Shown: positions 9,305 to 18,076 of the stretch, piece after piece
Position numbering within the stretch: position 1 is the first letter of the stretch
Layout of the letters: every line of letters starts with the position of its first letter
Assembly: GCA_041391965.1 (NCBI GenBank)
Contig: JAWKMZ010000005.1
Location: 124,001 to 188,000 of the forward strand
Source: JAWKMZ01 sp041391965
GTDB lineage: Bacteria; Bacteroidota; Bacteroidia; Flavobacteriales; Flavobacteriaceae
Direction: 5' to 3'
Length of the DNA stretch: 64,000 nucleotides
Notes under the pieces: generated by a model
Databases searched by the model: none
What the model saw: only the letters and a program-made list of their open reading frames with translations
What the model was told of the DNA's origin: nothing
Translations under genes and position numbers: made by a program

Positions 9305-10959
9305 TCATAATTTTTAGGCGCTTTTCGCATTTTGGATGCTTGTTCATAAACAAAAGCCCATTGCAATAATTCTTTTTCAGAAAGTGGTTTACTTATAAAG
9401 GTCAAACCTTCAGGTTCTCCTTTTAAAGTATAGCCCATTGGCACTGTAATTGCAGGATATTCAGCTACAGCAGCTTCACCTGCATGCTCATTATTGATGG
9501 ATAAAATACCATCTAAATTATGTATTACTATTGGTGCATCAAAAAAACGTTTTCCATTAGTATGGAGTGTATTTTTAATGGTTTCTAATTCTGTTTTGTC
9601 AGCACTATCAGCAACTACACCTTTAAATAATGCCTGTCCGTAAGGCATCGTATTTATAGAATCTTTTTTGTTAAAATCCATGACATCTGCAACTGATTTT
9701 ATGTTTAAAGTGGTATCAGCAAAAGACGAAAGATAGGTTGGTAAATCCTTTTTCATATCTAAATTTAATAACCTTAAAAAGTTAGGAAGCTCCACTTTTT
9801 CTTCATCAATTTCCACAATTTCTGCACCTTGCTGTTTTAAAACTAAAATCGCATTCTGATAAAGTGTATCTTTCATCAAACGTTTAAAAGCACCAAAACG
9901 TTTGCCTTTTAAATCGGCATTTTTTAGTGCTTTAAAATAAGTATCTGTTCTTTTAAATTCAATCGATTTTGAATCGGAAGTATCATAACCAAACATGGCA
10001 TCTAACATTATGGCATTGTCTGTCACATTTTTAGTGATGGGTCCAGGTGTATCTAATGTTGATGAAATTGGCACAATCCCACTTCTACTCAATAAACCAA
10101 TGGTCGGTTTTAGTCCAACTACCGAATTTTGGCTGGAAGGCGACAAAATTGAACCTGCTGTTTCACTACCAACAGCTGCTGCACAAAAATTAGCAGACAC
10201 TGCTACACCACTTCCTGAGCTAGAACCACCTGTATCCATAATTTTTCGACCATACGGATTTAAGGTTTGACCTCCAATAGCACTGTAACCGCTTGGGCAA
10301 TCGCCACAAAAGAAATAAGCCCACTCGCTCAAATTGGCTTTTCCAAGAATTAATGCACCTTGGCTTTTTAACTGTTTAACAATAAACGCATCTTTTGCAT
10401 TGTTGTGTTGCAATGCTACTGAACCAGCAGTAGTTGCCATTGATGAAGCGTCAATGTTATCTTTTAACAAAACTGGCATTCCAAAAATAGGTTGCTTCAA
10501 CATTTTGTTTTTAAATTCTCTATCTTTTTGTTTTGCTTCAGCAATGATATTTGGGTTTAATGCAATTACTGAATTTAATGACAAATCATTTTCTCTATCA
10601 AACTTTCTGATGCGATATAAATAGAATTTTGTCAACGCTTCATAAGTCAATTTTCCATCTCTGATATGCTTTTGAAGTGTTGGAATATCTTGTTCTAAAA
10701 CAAGAGGTTTTAAATTATTGTATTGATTTTCAGTAAAATCTTTCAAAGATGTATTGAAAGGTTTCCAAAGTTCAGAATTTTGAATGTATTTTGAATCTAA
10801 GACTTTAAACTCTCTAAATGCTTTAGTTGAAATTGCACCAATACCTGAAGTATCTGACTGAATTTTAGTAGTATTTAAAGTTTTTGACACCTTTTCTTTA
10901 TCTGTATTTTTACAAGAAAAGACAAGAAGTAAAACGAAGAAAAAACGATATAATTTCAT
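9301..10959 (-). CDS. Amidase-signature family lipoprotein
   Basis: A 552-residue amidase-signature enzyme related to GatA but exported. The start is placed at 10959, where a lipoprotein signal begins (YRFFFVLLLVFSCKN); the longer frame to 11040 adds a leader with no signal. The Ser-cisSer-Lys triad is intact: Lys about 166 in PVLLKDNID, cis-Ser about 247 in GGSSSGSG, and nucleophile Ser about 270 in GSETAGSI. The reaction is hydrolysis of an amide bond; the substrate is unknown. Being a lipoprotein rules out the cytoplasmic GatCAB role. Confidence 0.88.
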   Translation of the reverse strand: MKLYRFFFVLLLVFSCKNTDKEKVSKTLNTTKIQSDTSGIGAISTKAFREFKVLDSKYIQNSELWKPFNTSLKDFTENQYNNLKPLVLEQDIPTLQKHIRDGKLTYEALTKFYLYRIRKFDRENDLSLNSVIALNPNIIAEAKQKDREFKNKMLKQPIFGMPVLLKDNIDASSMATTAGSVALQHNNAKDAFIVKQLKSQGALILGKANLSEWAYFFCGDCPSGYSAIGGQTLNPYGRKIMDTGGSSSGSGVAVSANFCAAAVGSETAGSILSPSSQNSVVGLKPTIGLLSRSGIVPISSTLDTPGPITKNVTDNAIMLDAMFGYDTSDSKSIEFKRTDTYFKALKNADLKGKRFGAFKRLMKDTLYQNAILVLKQQGAEIVEIDEEKVELPNFLRLLNLDMKKDLPTYLSSFADTTLNIKSVADVMDFNKKDSINTMPYGQALFKGVVADSADKTELETIKNTLHTNGKRFFDAPIVIHNLDGILSINNEHAGEAAVAEYPAITVPMGYTLKGEPEGLTFISKPLSEKELLQWAFVYEQASKMRKAPKNYD

Positions 10960-11051
10960 ACTTAGTATTTTTAATAAAAATACTAAATTATAAAAAACTA
11001 AAGTAGAATTGCGATAGATTAATAAAGTTCCCTCTTTCAAGGGAAGGCGTT

Positions 11052-12005
11052 TTATTTAAAAAAAGAATCTACAAACTCAAATTTATTAAACACCTGAAGG
11101 TCATCAATCCCTTCACCAACACCAATATACTTGACAGGAATTTGAAATTGATCCGAAATACCAATCACTACACCGCCTTTGGCGGTTCCATCTAATTTGG
11201 TAACTGCCAATGAGGTTACTTCGGTGGCTGCTGTAAACTGTTTTGCTTGTTCAAAAGCATTTTGACCTGTTGAACCATCTAAAACCAATAAAACCTCATG
11301 TGGTGCATCATCTACCACTTTTTGCATGACACGTTTGACTTTGGTCAACTCGTTCATCAAATTAACTTTATTATGCAAACGTCCAGCTGTATCAATAATA
11401 ACCACATCTGCATTAGATGTTACAGCACTTTTTAAAGTGTCAAAAGCCACAGAAGCTGGATCACTTCCCATGTCTTGACGAATCATTGGCACTTCTACAC
11501 GATCTGCCCAAACTTGAAGTTGGTCAATAGCAGCCGCTCTAAAAGTATCAGCAGCTCCAAGCACTACTTTGAGTCCTTGTTTTTTGAATTGTGAAGCCAA
11601 CTTACCAATAGTTGTTGTTTTGCCAACACCATTAACACCAACAACCATGATAACATGAGGTTTGTGTGTTTTTGGAATGGTAAATTCGGTAGCGTTTCCA
11701 CTATCAATTTCTGATAACAAGCCTGCTATTTCTTCGCGAAGTATTTGGTTGAGTTCTGAAGTTCCTAAATATTTGTCTTTAGCAACACGCTCTTCAATAC
11801 GTTTGATAATTTTAAGTGTGGTGTTGACTCCAACATCACTGGATACTAAAATTTCTTCAAGGTTATCAAGAACTTGATCATCTACTTTAGATTTTCCTGC
11901 AATGGCTTTGTTGAGTTTACTAAAAAACGTTGTTTTCGATTTTTCTAAGCCTTTGTCTAATGTTTCTTTTTTTTCTGAAGAAAATATTTTTTTAAAAAAA
12001 CTCAT
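11052..12005 (-). CDS. ftsY: Signal recognition particle receptor FtsY
   Basis: The SRP receptor GTPase that docks ribosome-nascent chain complexes to the SecYEG translocon. The 317 residues comprise an N domain (about 20-90) and a G domain with P-loop GVNGVGKTT (about 123-131), DTFRAAA, DTAGRLHN and TKLDGTAKGG. The long acidic A domain of enterobacterial FtsY is absent, as usual in this phylum. It lies downstream of DUF4295 in the conserved cinA-rpmB-rpmG-DUF4295-ftsY-rimO order, here interrupted before rimO by the amidase and the serine hydrolase. Confidence 0.97.
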   Translation of the reverse strand: MSFFKKIFSSEKKETLDKGLEKSKTTFFSKLNKAIAGKSKVDDQVLDNLEEILVSSDVGVNTTLKIIKRIEERVAKDKYLGTSELNQILREEIAGLLSEIDSGNATEFTIPKTHKPHVIMVVGVNGVGKTTTIGKLASQFKKQGLKVVLGAADTFRAAAIDQLQVWADRVEVPMIRQDMGSDPASVAFDTLKSAVTSNADVVIIDTAGRLHNKVNLMNELTKVKRVMQKVVDDAPHEVLLVLDGSTGQNAFEQAKQFTAATEVTSLAVTKLDGTAKGGVVIGISDQFQIPVKYIGVGEGIDDLQVFNKFEFVDSFFK

Positions 12006-12091
12006 GCTACCTTAATTTATAAAACTAAACCAACAATTAAGCCTAAGTGTCACCTCTGCTAATTTGTCATATTTATGGTCAAATATAGATA

Positions 12092-12121
12092 TAAAAAAAC
12101 TGCTTTCAAATGAAAGCAGTT
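12092..12121 (-). terminator. Rho-independent terminator after the rpmB-rpmG-DUF4295 operon
   Basis: An 11-bp perfect stem (98-108 with 111-121 of this kilobase block, arms AACTGCTTTCA / TGAAAGCAGTT) with a 2-nt loop, followed on the minus strand by a run of seven T. It lies just downstream of the DUF4295 stop, so ftsY probably has its own promoter. Confidence 0.8.
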
Positions 12122-12146
12122 GTAATTACATTATGAACAATTTAAT

Positions 12147-12299
12147 TTATTTTTTGTTTAAAAAGTCATTAACAAACTCTGGAGCCATAACGGATTCAAC
12201 AAACATGTAAGCACCAGTTTTTGGCGATTTCACCATTTTGATAGCTTTCGTTAATCTTTTTGATCCTGTTTGTAATGATGCTACTGATTTCTTTGCCAT
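12147..12299 (-). CDS. DUF4295 family small protein (50 aa)
   Basis: A 50-residue basic protein starting MAKKSVASLQTGSKR and ending NDFLNKK. It lies 9 bp after rpmG. In Bacteroidota this DUF4295 family sits after rpmB-rpmG, and its size, charge and operon position suggest a ribosome-associated role, but the function is not established. It was translated by hand from the minus strand: ATG at 12299, TAA at 12147. Confidence 0.88.
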   Translation of the reverse strand: MAKKSVASLQTGSKRLTKAIKMVKSPKTGAYMFVESVMAPEFVNDFLNKK

Positions 12300-12308
12300 G
12301 ATTCCTTA

Positions 12309-12491
12309 TTATTTAATTTCTTTATGAACTGTCATACGCTTAAGGATAGGATTAAATTTTTTAATCTCCATTCTGTCTGGCGTATTCTTTTTATTTTTTG
12401 TAGTGATGTAACGAGAGGTTCCTGGTTGTCCAGATTCTTTATGCTCAGTACACTCTAATATGACTTGTATTCTATTTCCTTTTTTTGCCAT
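12309..12491 (-). CDS. rpmG: 50S ribosomal protein L33
   Basis: A 60-residue L33 with the core RIQVILECTEHKE...SRYITTKNKKNTP. Only one of the zinc-ribbon cysteines remains (Cys in LECTEH), so this is the zinc-independent form. It lies between rpmB (26 bp upstream) and DUF4295 (9 bp downstream) in a compact ribosomal operon. Confidence 0.97.
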   Translation of the reverse strand: MAKKGNRIQVILECTEHKESGQPGTSRYITTKNKKNTPDRMEIKKFNPILKRMTVHKEIK

Positions 12492-12517
12492 TGTCTTAAC
12501 TTTTTAGCTTGCGGCTA

Positions 12518-12754
12518 TTATTTTAATAATCCTTTGGTTTTTGCTTCTTTGATAGCAGCAGAAATTCCAATTTTATTAATGGTTTTTAACGCTGATGTAG
12601 AAACTTTTAAAGTAACCCATTTATCCTCTTCAGGAATGTAAAAACGTTTTTTGATTAAATTAGCATCAAATTTACGTTTTGTTTTATTCATAGCGTGAGA
12701 TACGTTGTTTCCAACCATCGCTTTTTTTCCAGTAAGTTCACAAACTCTTGACAT
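12518..12754 (-). CDS. rpmB: 50S ribosomal protein L28
   Basis: A 78-residue L28 with the hallmark SRVCELTGKKAMVGNNVSHA start and the RFYIPEEDKWVTLKVS region. It is the first gene of the rpmB-rpmG-DUF4295 operon, with a consensus promoter at 12792-12819 and a terminator after the third gene. Confidence 0.97.
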   Translation of the reverse strand: MSRVCELTGKKAMVGNNVSHAMNKTKRKFDANLIKKRFYIPEEDKWVTLKVSTSALKTINKIGISAAIKEAKTKGLLK

Positions 12755-12791
12755 TCTTTCTAACTTTAATTATGTTATTTAAAACAGTTTG

Positions 12792-12819
12792 CAAATTTAG
12801 TAAAACTTTATAATACCAA
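12792..12819 (-). promoter_or_regulatory. Promoter of the rpmB operon (TTG-N17-TAnnTTTG)
   Basis: Minus strand: TTG at 12819-12817, a 17-nt spacer, then TAAATTTG at 12799-12792. Both elements match the Bacteroidota primary-sigma consensus. The predicted start lies about 33 nt upstream of the rpmB ATG. Confidence 0.75.
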
Positions 12820-12832
12820 CAAACTAAAATTG

Positions 12833-14080
12833 TCACTTTTTCAAAATTTCTTTTTGAAGCATTTCTAAGGCTTTATTTACAGCTCTATTGATGACCTTAA
12901 AGCGATGATTTCCGAAGTTGAATTTTTCAGAAAATACCTTGTTTTTAGTAGCAATAGCAATAAAAACCGTTCCCACTTCAGCATCTGCATCTCCTTTTGT
13001 TGGTCCGGCATTTCCTGTTGTGGCTATGGCATAATCAGCATTAAAAAGTTGCAAAGCTGATGTTGCCATGGCTTCTGCTACTTGGTAACTAACCACCGAA
13101 AATTGATTAATAAGTGCTTTATCTATCTTTAAAACTTCAATTTTAGCTTCGGTAGCATAACTGACCACGCTACCTTTAAAATAGTGGGATGCTCCTGCAT
13201 TGGCTGTGAAGGTTTCAGCAATTTTCCCTCCTGTACAACTTTCGGCTGTGGCAAGGGTTTTTCCTAAATTGCTTAATTGCTGTCCGATAATGGTTTCAAT
13301 AGAGGCGTTTGTTTCAAAACCAACAAAAATATCGTCAATTTGTGGCAACAGCAATTGCACTTGCTTTTGCATTTCAGATTCAACCTGTTGTCTGTCCATT
13401 GCTTTGGCAGATAAACGCAAACGTACTTGCCCCAAGTTAGGCAAATAAGCCAATTTGATGAATGGTGGCAAAGCATCTTCCCATGCTTCAATGCGTTCAG
13501 CCAAGGCACTTTCACCCAAACCATGTGTTAAAATAGTTTCGTGTTTAATAAATGGGCATTTGAATTGACTTCTTAATTTTGGAATGACTTTATCATCTAT
13601 TAATGCTTTCATTTCAAAAGGAACACCAGGAAGTGATATAAATACTTTTCCATCATTTTCTATCCACATGCCTGGAGCACTTCCATTAACATTCATTAAA
13701 ACTTGTGCTTTTGACGGAACGAGTGCTTGGTCAAGATTGACTTGCGAAGGTGTTTTTTCAATGTAATTCTTCCACAGTAATTTAATATTGTCAGTTACTG
13801 AATTGTCTCTTACTAAGGTGTCGTTGAAATACTCCGCAATGGTTGTTTTAGTAATATCATCTTTTGTTGGACCTAAACCACCTGTAATGATAATAATATC
13901 TGCATTTTGCTCAGCTTCTTTTAACGCTTTCTGAATATGTGTTTTATCATCCTGAACTGAGACAATTTGGTAAACAGAAATACCAATTTTATTGAGTTGT
14001 TGAGCTATAAATGCTGAGTTGGTATCAATAATTTGCCCAATGAGAATCTCATCGCCAATAGTGATAATTTCGGCTTGCAT
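12833..14080 (-). CDS. cinA: CinA family protein (competence/damage-inducible; pyrophosphatase-NMN deamidase type)
   Basis: The 415-residue two-domain CinA. The N-terminal MoaB-like domain (about 1-170; EIITIGDEILIGQIIDTNS and ITGGLGPTKDD) has ADP-ribose pyrophosphatase activity in characterised members. The C-terminal PncC domain (about 255-410; AESCTGGKIAETFT and ATTGNAGPT) deamidates nicotinamide mononucleotide. The protein thus belongs to pyridine nucleotide recycling. Its ATG overlaps the Hpt stop codon by one base, indicating translational coupling. The flavobacterial literature uses the name cinA. Confidence 0.95.
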   Translation of the reverse strand: MQAEIITIGDEILIGQIIDTNSAFIAQQLNKIGISVYQIVSVQDDKTHIQKALKEAEQNADIIIITGGLGPTKDDITKTTIAEYFNDTLVRDNSVTDNIKLLWKNYIEKTPSQVNLDQALVPSKAQVLMNVNGSAPGMWIENDGKVFISLPGVPFEMKALIDDKVIPKLRSQFKCPFIKHETILTHGLGESALAERIEAWEDALPPFIKLAYLPNLGQVRLRLSAKAMDRQQVESEMQKQVQLLLPQIDDIFVGFETNASIETIIGQQLSNLGKTLATAESCTGGKIAETFTANAGASHYFKGSVVSYATEAKIEVLKIDKALINQFSVVSYQVAEAMATSALQLFNADYAIATTGNAGPTKGDADAEVGTVFIAIATKNKVFSEKFNFGNHRFKVINRAVNKALEMLQKEILKK

Positions 14081-14421
14081 TATAAATTGAAATCTTTTCT
14101 TATTTCATTAGAAGCATTTTCAACAGCTTCTAAAACCAGTTGTAATTGTTTTGAAATATCTTCACCTTTCTTTTCAAATTTTCCCCAATCTTGTACTTCA
14201 ATTAAATCTTGCAACACACCAAGTTCAAATAAGTCAATGGTTGGTTTCATTTTATGGGCTGCCTGATAAGCATTGTAATAGTCTTTTTCTGCAACTGCAC
14301 TCTTGAGTTTGGAGGCATCTTCTGGTACTTCTTCTAAAAATGCAACAGCAAGAGCGTTGACAAAATCTTCGTCGTTATCTGCTAATTCTCTGACTCTAAA
14401 TAATTTGTAATGTGTTTCCAT
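14080..14421 (-). CDS. Histidine-containing phosphotransfer (Hpt) domain protein
   Basis: A 113-residue stand-alone Hpt-like helical bundle. The candidate phosphoacceptor is the His of QAAHKMKPTIDLFEL (about residue 59), with the Lys two residues later typical of Hpt domains. No kinase or receiver domain is nearby, so its partner is elsewhere on the chromosome. It abuts the FAH-family gene with no spacer and overlaps cinA by one base, forming a three-gene unit whose members have no obvious functional link. Confidence 0.8.
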   Translation of the reverse strand: METHYKLFRVRELADNDEDFVNALAVAFLEEVPEDASKLKSAVAEKDYYNAYQAAHKMKPTIDLFELGVLQDLIEVQDWGKFEKKGEDISKQLQLVLEAVENASNEIRKDFNL

Positions 14422-15033
14422 TTATTTTACTGTTATTGAAAATAATTGTTTATCCTCTAAGTAACCAATTAATTTATCATTAGCAACAACTTTGCCAACA
14501 CCTGATGGTGTTCCGGTAAAGATAATATCTCCAATCTTTAAAGTGAAATATTTTGACACATATTCGATAATTTCGTCAATTTTCCAGAGCATGTGGCTTG
14601 TATTGCCTGCTTGGACAACGTTTCCGTTTTTTTCTAAAGTGAAATTAATGGCGTCAACAGACTCAAAACTTGTTTTTGGAAGCCAATCACCAATTACGGC
14701 TGCACCATCAAAGGCTTTTGCTTTTTCCCAAGGCAGTCCCTTTTCTTTTAATTGAGTTTGCAAATCGCGTGCTGTAAAATCAATACCAAGACCAATGTCA
14801 TTATAATATTTATGTGCAAATTTTTTATCGATGTATTTTCCAACTTTACTAATTTTAACTAAAACCTCTACTTCATGATGCACATCATCAGAAAAATCTG
14901 GAATAAAGAAAGGTTGCTTTTTTAATAAAATAGCTGTGTCTGGTTTTAAAAACACAACAGGATCTGTTGGTTTTTCGTTGGCAAGTTCTTTAATATGGTC
15001 TGTGTAGTTGCGACCTATGCAGATGAGTTTCAC
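14422..15033 (-). CDS. Fumarylacetoacetate hydrolase (FAH) family protein
   Basis: A 203-residue short FAH-family enzyme. The metal-binding HHEVEVLVKI (about 68-77), IDFTARDLQ and FTGTPSGVG are all present. Family members hydrolyse or decarboxylate acylpyruvates and oxaloacetate; the exact substrate is undetermined, and acylpyruvase / oxaloacetate decarboxylase activity is most likely for this size class. It is the first gene of the FAH-Hpt-cinA unit. Confidence 0.85.
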   Translation of the reverse strand: MKLICIGRNYTDHIKELANEKPTDPVVFLKPDTAILLKKQPFFIPDFSDDVHHEVEVLVKISKVGKYIDKKFAHKYYNDIGLGIDFTARDLQTQLKEKGLPWEKAKAFDGAAVIGDWLPKTSFESVDAINFTLEKNGNVVQAGNTSHMLWKIDEIIEYVSKYFTLKIGDIIFTGTPSGVGKVVANDKLIGYLEDKQLFSITVK

Positions 15034-15105
15034 GTCTTATTTATTTATTAGTTTTTTTAAAGAGATTCTCAGAGAAATTGATGAGATGTACAGCGTAAAA
15101 TATTT

Positions 15106-15882
15106 TTAATCTAATTTATTATTAAACGCTTTCAACTTAATGGCTGTTAACACTTTTTTGGTGTATAACGGAAAATCGGCATCGAGCAACCATCCAAAAT
15201 AACCAGGTTCGTCATTGAGCACGTCTTCAACACGTTTGCCTTTATGTTTGCCAAAAGAGAAACATTCTTCATTGTTTTTATTGAATACAATAAATCCTGC
15301 AAAATCAGCAAACTGTTTGCGTGAGCTAAACTCAGCTAAAAATTTAGTGTCGTTTTCTAAGGTTTCATATTTTGATAATTGTGCTTTTAAAACTTCATAG
15401 GTTGCATATGTATCTGCTTCTGCACTGTGAGCATCGTCCAAATTTTTATCACAATAAAACTTGTAAGCTGCAGATAATGTACGCTGTTCCATTTTATGAA
15501 AAATAGTTTGCACATCTACTGATACGCGGTTTTTCATATCAAAATCGACCTCAGCACGCAGCATTTCTTCAGCTAACAACGGAATATCAAACCGGTTAGA
15601 ATTAAAACCTCCCAAATCTGAATCTTTAATTAGGTTATAAATTTCTTTTGCTAACTCCTTAAATGTTGGTTTGTCAGCCACATCAGCATCAGTAATACCA
15701 TGTACTTTTGTAACTTCAGCAGGAATTGGAATGGTAGGATTTACCAAACGTGTGTAACGTTCTTCCTTACCATTTGGATGTACTTTTAAGATAGCTATTT
15801 CTACAATTCGATCATTTGTAATATTGATTCCTGTGGTTTCGAGGTCAAAAAAACAAATGGGTTTGGTAAGATTGAGATTCAT
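15106..15882 (-). CDS. DEDDh 3'-5' exonuclease (DnaQ-like) with ExoX-like C-terminal domain
   Basis: A 258-residue exonuclease. Exo motif I is CFFDLETTG (about 11-19), motif II lies in LGGFNSNRFDIPLL, and motif III is DDAHSAEADTYA with the HxxxxD signature of the DEDDh class. A C-terminal segment (SFGKHKGKRVEDVL...YFGWLLDADF, about 200-250) matches the small domain found at the end of ExoX-like nucleases. Start 15882 (MNLNLTKPICF) is preferred; an in-frame ATG at 15948 would add a leader and run through the terminator stem. It probably serves in repair or RNA/DNA trimming rather than as the replicative proofreader. Confidence 0.88.
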   Translation of the reverse strand: MNLNLTKPICFFDLETTGINITNDRIVEIAILKVHPNGKEERYTRLVNPTIPIPAEVTKVHGITDADVADKPTFKELAKEIYNLIKDSDLGGFNSNRFDIPLLAEEMLRAEVDFDMKNRVSVDVQTIFHKMEQRTLSAAYKFYCDKNLDDAHSAEADTYATYEVLKAQLSKYETLENDTKFLAEFSSRKQFADFAGFIVFNKNNEECFSFGKHKGKRVEDVLNDEPGYFGWLLDADFPLYTKKVLTAIKLKAFNNKLD

Positions 15883-15915
15883 TTTATAAATTTTGGACAA
15901 AGATAATGAGAATAA

Positions 15916-15945
15916 AAAAAGCACAATCCTAAAATTGTGCTTTTT
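15916..15945 (-). terminator. Terminator downstream of the E2 gene
   Basis: A perfect 12-bp stem (AAAAAGCACAAT / ATTGTGCTTTTT) with a 6-nt loop lies in the 97-bp gap between the E2 gene and the exonuclease. It would work in either direction and here ends minus-strand transcription of the E2 gene. Confidence 0.8.
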
Positions 15946-15979
15946 CATTTATATATGAGATTTCTACCTTCGCAGTAAT

Positions 15980-17329
15980 TTAAATTTCTCTCTTAGAATC
16001 CCAAGCTTCGAGATAATCTTTTACTGCTTTTACAAATTGACCACCTAAAGCACCATTAACCACTCTGTGGTCATAGGAATGTGATAAAAACATTCGGTAA
16101 CGAATACCAATAAAATCGCCTTCAGGCGTTTCTACAACTGCTGGCACTTTACGAATAGCTCCAAGTGCTAAAATACCAACTTGAGGTTGGTTAATAATTG
16201 GTGTTCCCATAATGCTCCCAAAAGTTCCAACATTGGTTACTGTATAGGTTCCACCTTGAATATCGTCTGGTTTTAATTGGTTCAATCGTGCTCTGTTAGC
16301 CAAATCATTTACTTTTTTGGTCATACCAACTAAATTGAGTTGGTCAGCATCTTTAATAACTGGTACAATTAAGTTACCATCTGCCAATGCTGCTGCCATT
16401 CCTAAATTGATGTGTTTCTTTTTGATAATTGAATCGCCTTGAACGGAAATATTCATCATTGGAAACTGTTTAATGGCTTTAGCAACTGCTTCCATAAATA
16501 TTGGTGTAAAGGTCAAATTTTCTCCTTCGCGCTTATAAAATTCATCTTTAACTTTATTGCGCCAATTCCAAATTTTAGTGACATCAGCTTCAATAAAACT
16601 TTGAACATGTGCTGATGTTTGAACCGATTCTACCATATGATGCGCAATTAATTTGCCCATTCTGGACATTTCGATAATTTCGTCATCGCCACTGGCAACA
16701 ACAGGAGCTGATTTTGGTTTTTCTACACCATTAGATTGTGATGTGGCAACTTGTGGAGCTTCTTTAACTTGTATATTTTCAATAGGTTGTGCAGCCTCTT
16801 GTTTTGCTGAACTTCTATTTTTTATATATGCAAGAATATCATTTTTAGTCACACGTCCTTCTTTTCCTGAGCCAGAAACAGTATCTAATTCAGCTTGTGA
16901 AATGCCTTCTTGTTTGGCTATGTTTTTCACAAGTGGCGAATAAAATCTGTCCTCTGAAGATACGACTGCAGCTACCGAAGTTTTAGCTGTTTCAACCGTT
17001 TGAGCCACTTGTGCTACAGCAGCTGTTTCTGCAACTACTTGTTTAACAGGTTCGGTTTTTGGAGCTGCAGCAGTTGCTGATACACTGGCTTCAGTTTCAA
17101 TAATAGCGATGGTTTGTCCAACTTGTACTACATCGTCAACATTAAAAAGCATTTCTACCAAAACACCATCAACTTCACTTGGTACTTCGCTATCTACTTT
17201 ATCGGTTGCAATTTCAAGGACTGCTTCATCGGCTTCAATAGTATCGCCAACATTTTTTAACCATGAGGTAATGGTTGCTTCTGCTACACTTTCTCCCATT
17301 TTAGGGAGTTTGAGTTCAAACTTTGCCAT
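15980..17329 (-). CDS. Dihydrolipoamide acyltransferase (E2) of a 2-oxoacid dehydrogenase complex
   Basis: A 449-residue E2 core enzyme. The order is: one lipoyl domain (residues 1-78, lipoyl-Lys about 44 in IATDKVDSE), an Ala/Val/Thr-rich linker (about 80-125), a peripheral-subunit binding domain (about 130-170; YSPLVKNIAKQEGIS), a second linker, and a catalytic CAT-like domain ending in SHSYDHRVVNGALGG with the active-site His. The single lipoyl domain and overall sequence resemble the branched-chain 2-oxoacid or 2-oxoglutarate type more than pyruvate E2. It stands alone here, so the E1 partner is elsewhere and the substrate is not settled. Confidence 0.92.
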   Translation of the reverse strand: MAKFELKLPKMGESVAEATITSWLKNVGDTIEADEAVLEIATDKVDSEVPSEVDGVLVEMLFNVDDVVQVGQTIAIIETEASVSATAAAPKTEPVKQVVAETAAVAQVAQTVETAKTSVAAVVSSEDRFYSPLVKNIAKQEGISQAELDTVSGSGKEGRVTKNDILAYIKNRSSAKQEAAQPIENIQVKEAPQVATSQSNGVEKPKSAPVVASGDDEIIEMSRMGKLIAHHMVESVQTSAHVQSFIEADVTKIWNWRNKVKDEFYKREGENLTFTPIFMEAVAKAIKQFPMMNISVQGDSIIKKKHINLGMAAALADGNLIVPVIKDADQLNLVGMTKKVNDLANRARLNQLKPDDIQGGTYTVTNVGTFGSIMGTPIINQPQVGILALGAIRKVPAVVETPEGDFIGIRYRMFLSHSYDHRVVNGALGGQFVKAVKDYLEAWDSKREI

Positions 17330-17366
17330 ATTATTATTGTAATGCTAAATTTTGTATTTGCTTTTG

Positions 17367-17374
17367 CAAAATTA
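17367..17374 (-). promoter_or_regulatory. -7 promoter element TAATTTTG for the E2 gene
   Basis: The minus strand reads TAATTTTG, an exact TAnnTTTG match 38-45 nt upstream of the E2 ATG. No clear TTG is seen at -33. Confidence 0.45.
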
Positions 17375-17458
17375 CTTAAAAAAGAGTGATTTTTGTTAGT
17401 TATTCTTATTATTTTAAAGTTATTCTGAGCATAAAAAGGTTTCAATAAAGGTATTAAA

Positions 17459-18076
17459 TCATAAAATTGTTTCAAAAGCAATGGCGTTTTGCTTCAATTT
17501 GTTTGTAAGATTGTCATTTGGCGAAACAATGATGTTATGTGTAGCTAATTTCATGATAGGCAAATCGTCTATATGATCTGTAACAAGCGTATCTATTTGA
17601 GTTATCTCTTTATTTTTTAAATAGTTTACAATGTTGTTCTTTTTAATTTCTTTACTGTTTTCAAAGGTTTCATCAAAGGCTGAATCTGTAAAATTTGTGC
17701 CTAAACAAACATCAAAATTTTCGTTTTTTGCAATAATAGTTGCATAACAAGAAGGTGCTGCTGTTGCTAATATTTTAATATCAAAACTTGTATCATTTAA
17801 TATTGATAAGTGCCGTTTTTTTATAGAAATACGGTTTACAAATTTTTGACAATCAATATTTTTATTGTTTGAAATTGCTTTTAAAATAGCGTATTTCATT
17901 TGGGCATGTGTGGTTATTTTTAGCAGCCTAAAAACCATTGCAAACAGTATTTTTAACAATAAAACGATGTTAAAATTCTTTATACAATGAATGATGAGAT
18001 ATTTTATAAAGTGATGAAACGTGTTTATTTTAAACAAGGTTCCATCTAAATCGACAACTAAAACTTTCTTTTTCAA
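17459..18076 (-). CDS. HAD-superfamily phosphatase-like protein
   Basis: A 205-residue haloacid-dehalogenase fold protein. Motif I is VVDLDGTLFK (residues 6-15, nucleophile Asp about 9), motif II lies in ILATAAPS, and motif III/IV is VTDHIDDLPIMKLA. The arrangement suits a subfamily IB small-molecule phosphatase. The middle segment (about 30-55) is hydrophobic and may be a cap or membrane-associated helix. Its start overlaps the phosphoribosyltransferase stop by 4 bp (ATGA), so the two are coupled. The substrate is not known; a phosphorylated sugar or nucleotide made by the neighbouring enzymes is possible. Confidence 0.75.
   Translation of the reverse strand: MKKKVLVVDLDGTLFKINTFHHFIKYLIIHCIKNFNIVLLLKILFAMVFRLLKITTHAQMKYAILKAISNNKNIDCQKFVNRISIKKRHLSILNDTSFDIKILATAAPSCYATIIAKNENFDVCLGTNFTDSAFDETFENSKEIKKNNIVNYLKNKEITQIDTLVTDHIDDLPIMKLATHNIIVSPNDNLTNKLKQNAIAFETIL

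Noticed and set aside
11025..11045. TTCCCT-AGGGAA stem after ftsY as terminator
   Set aside because: The stem is only 6 bp with no T-run on the minus strand. It could be a dispersed repeat, but one copy in the window is not enough to say.
17284..17481. 65-codon frame on the minus strand between the E2 and HAD genes
   Set aside because: It overlaps the start of the E2 gene in another frame and holds the E2 promoter. No homology is recognisable.
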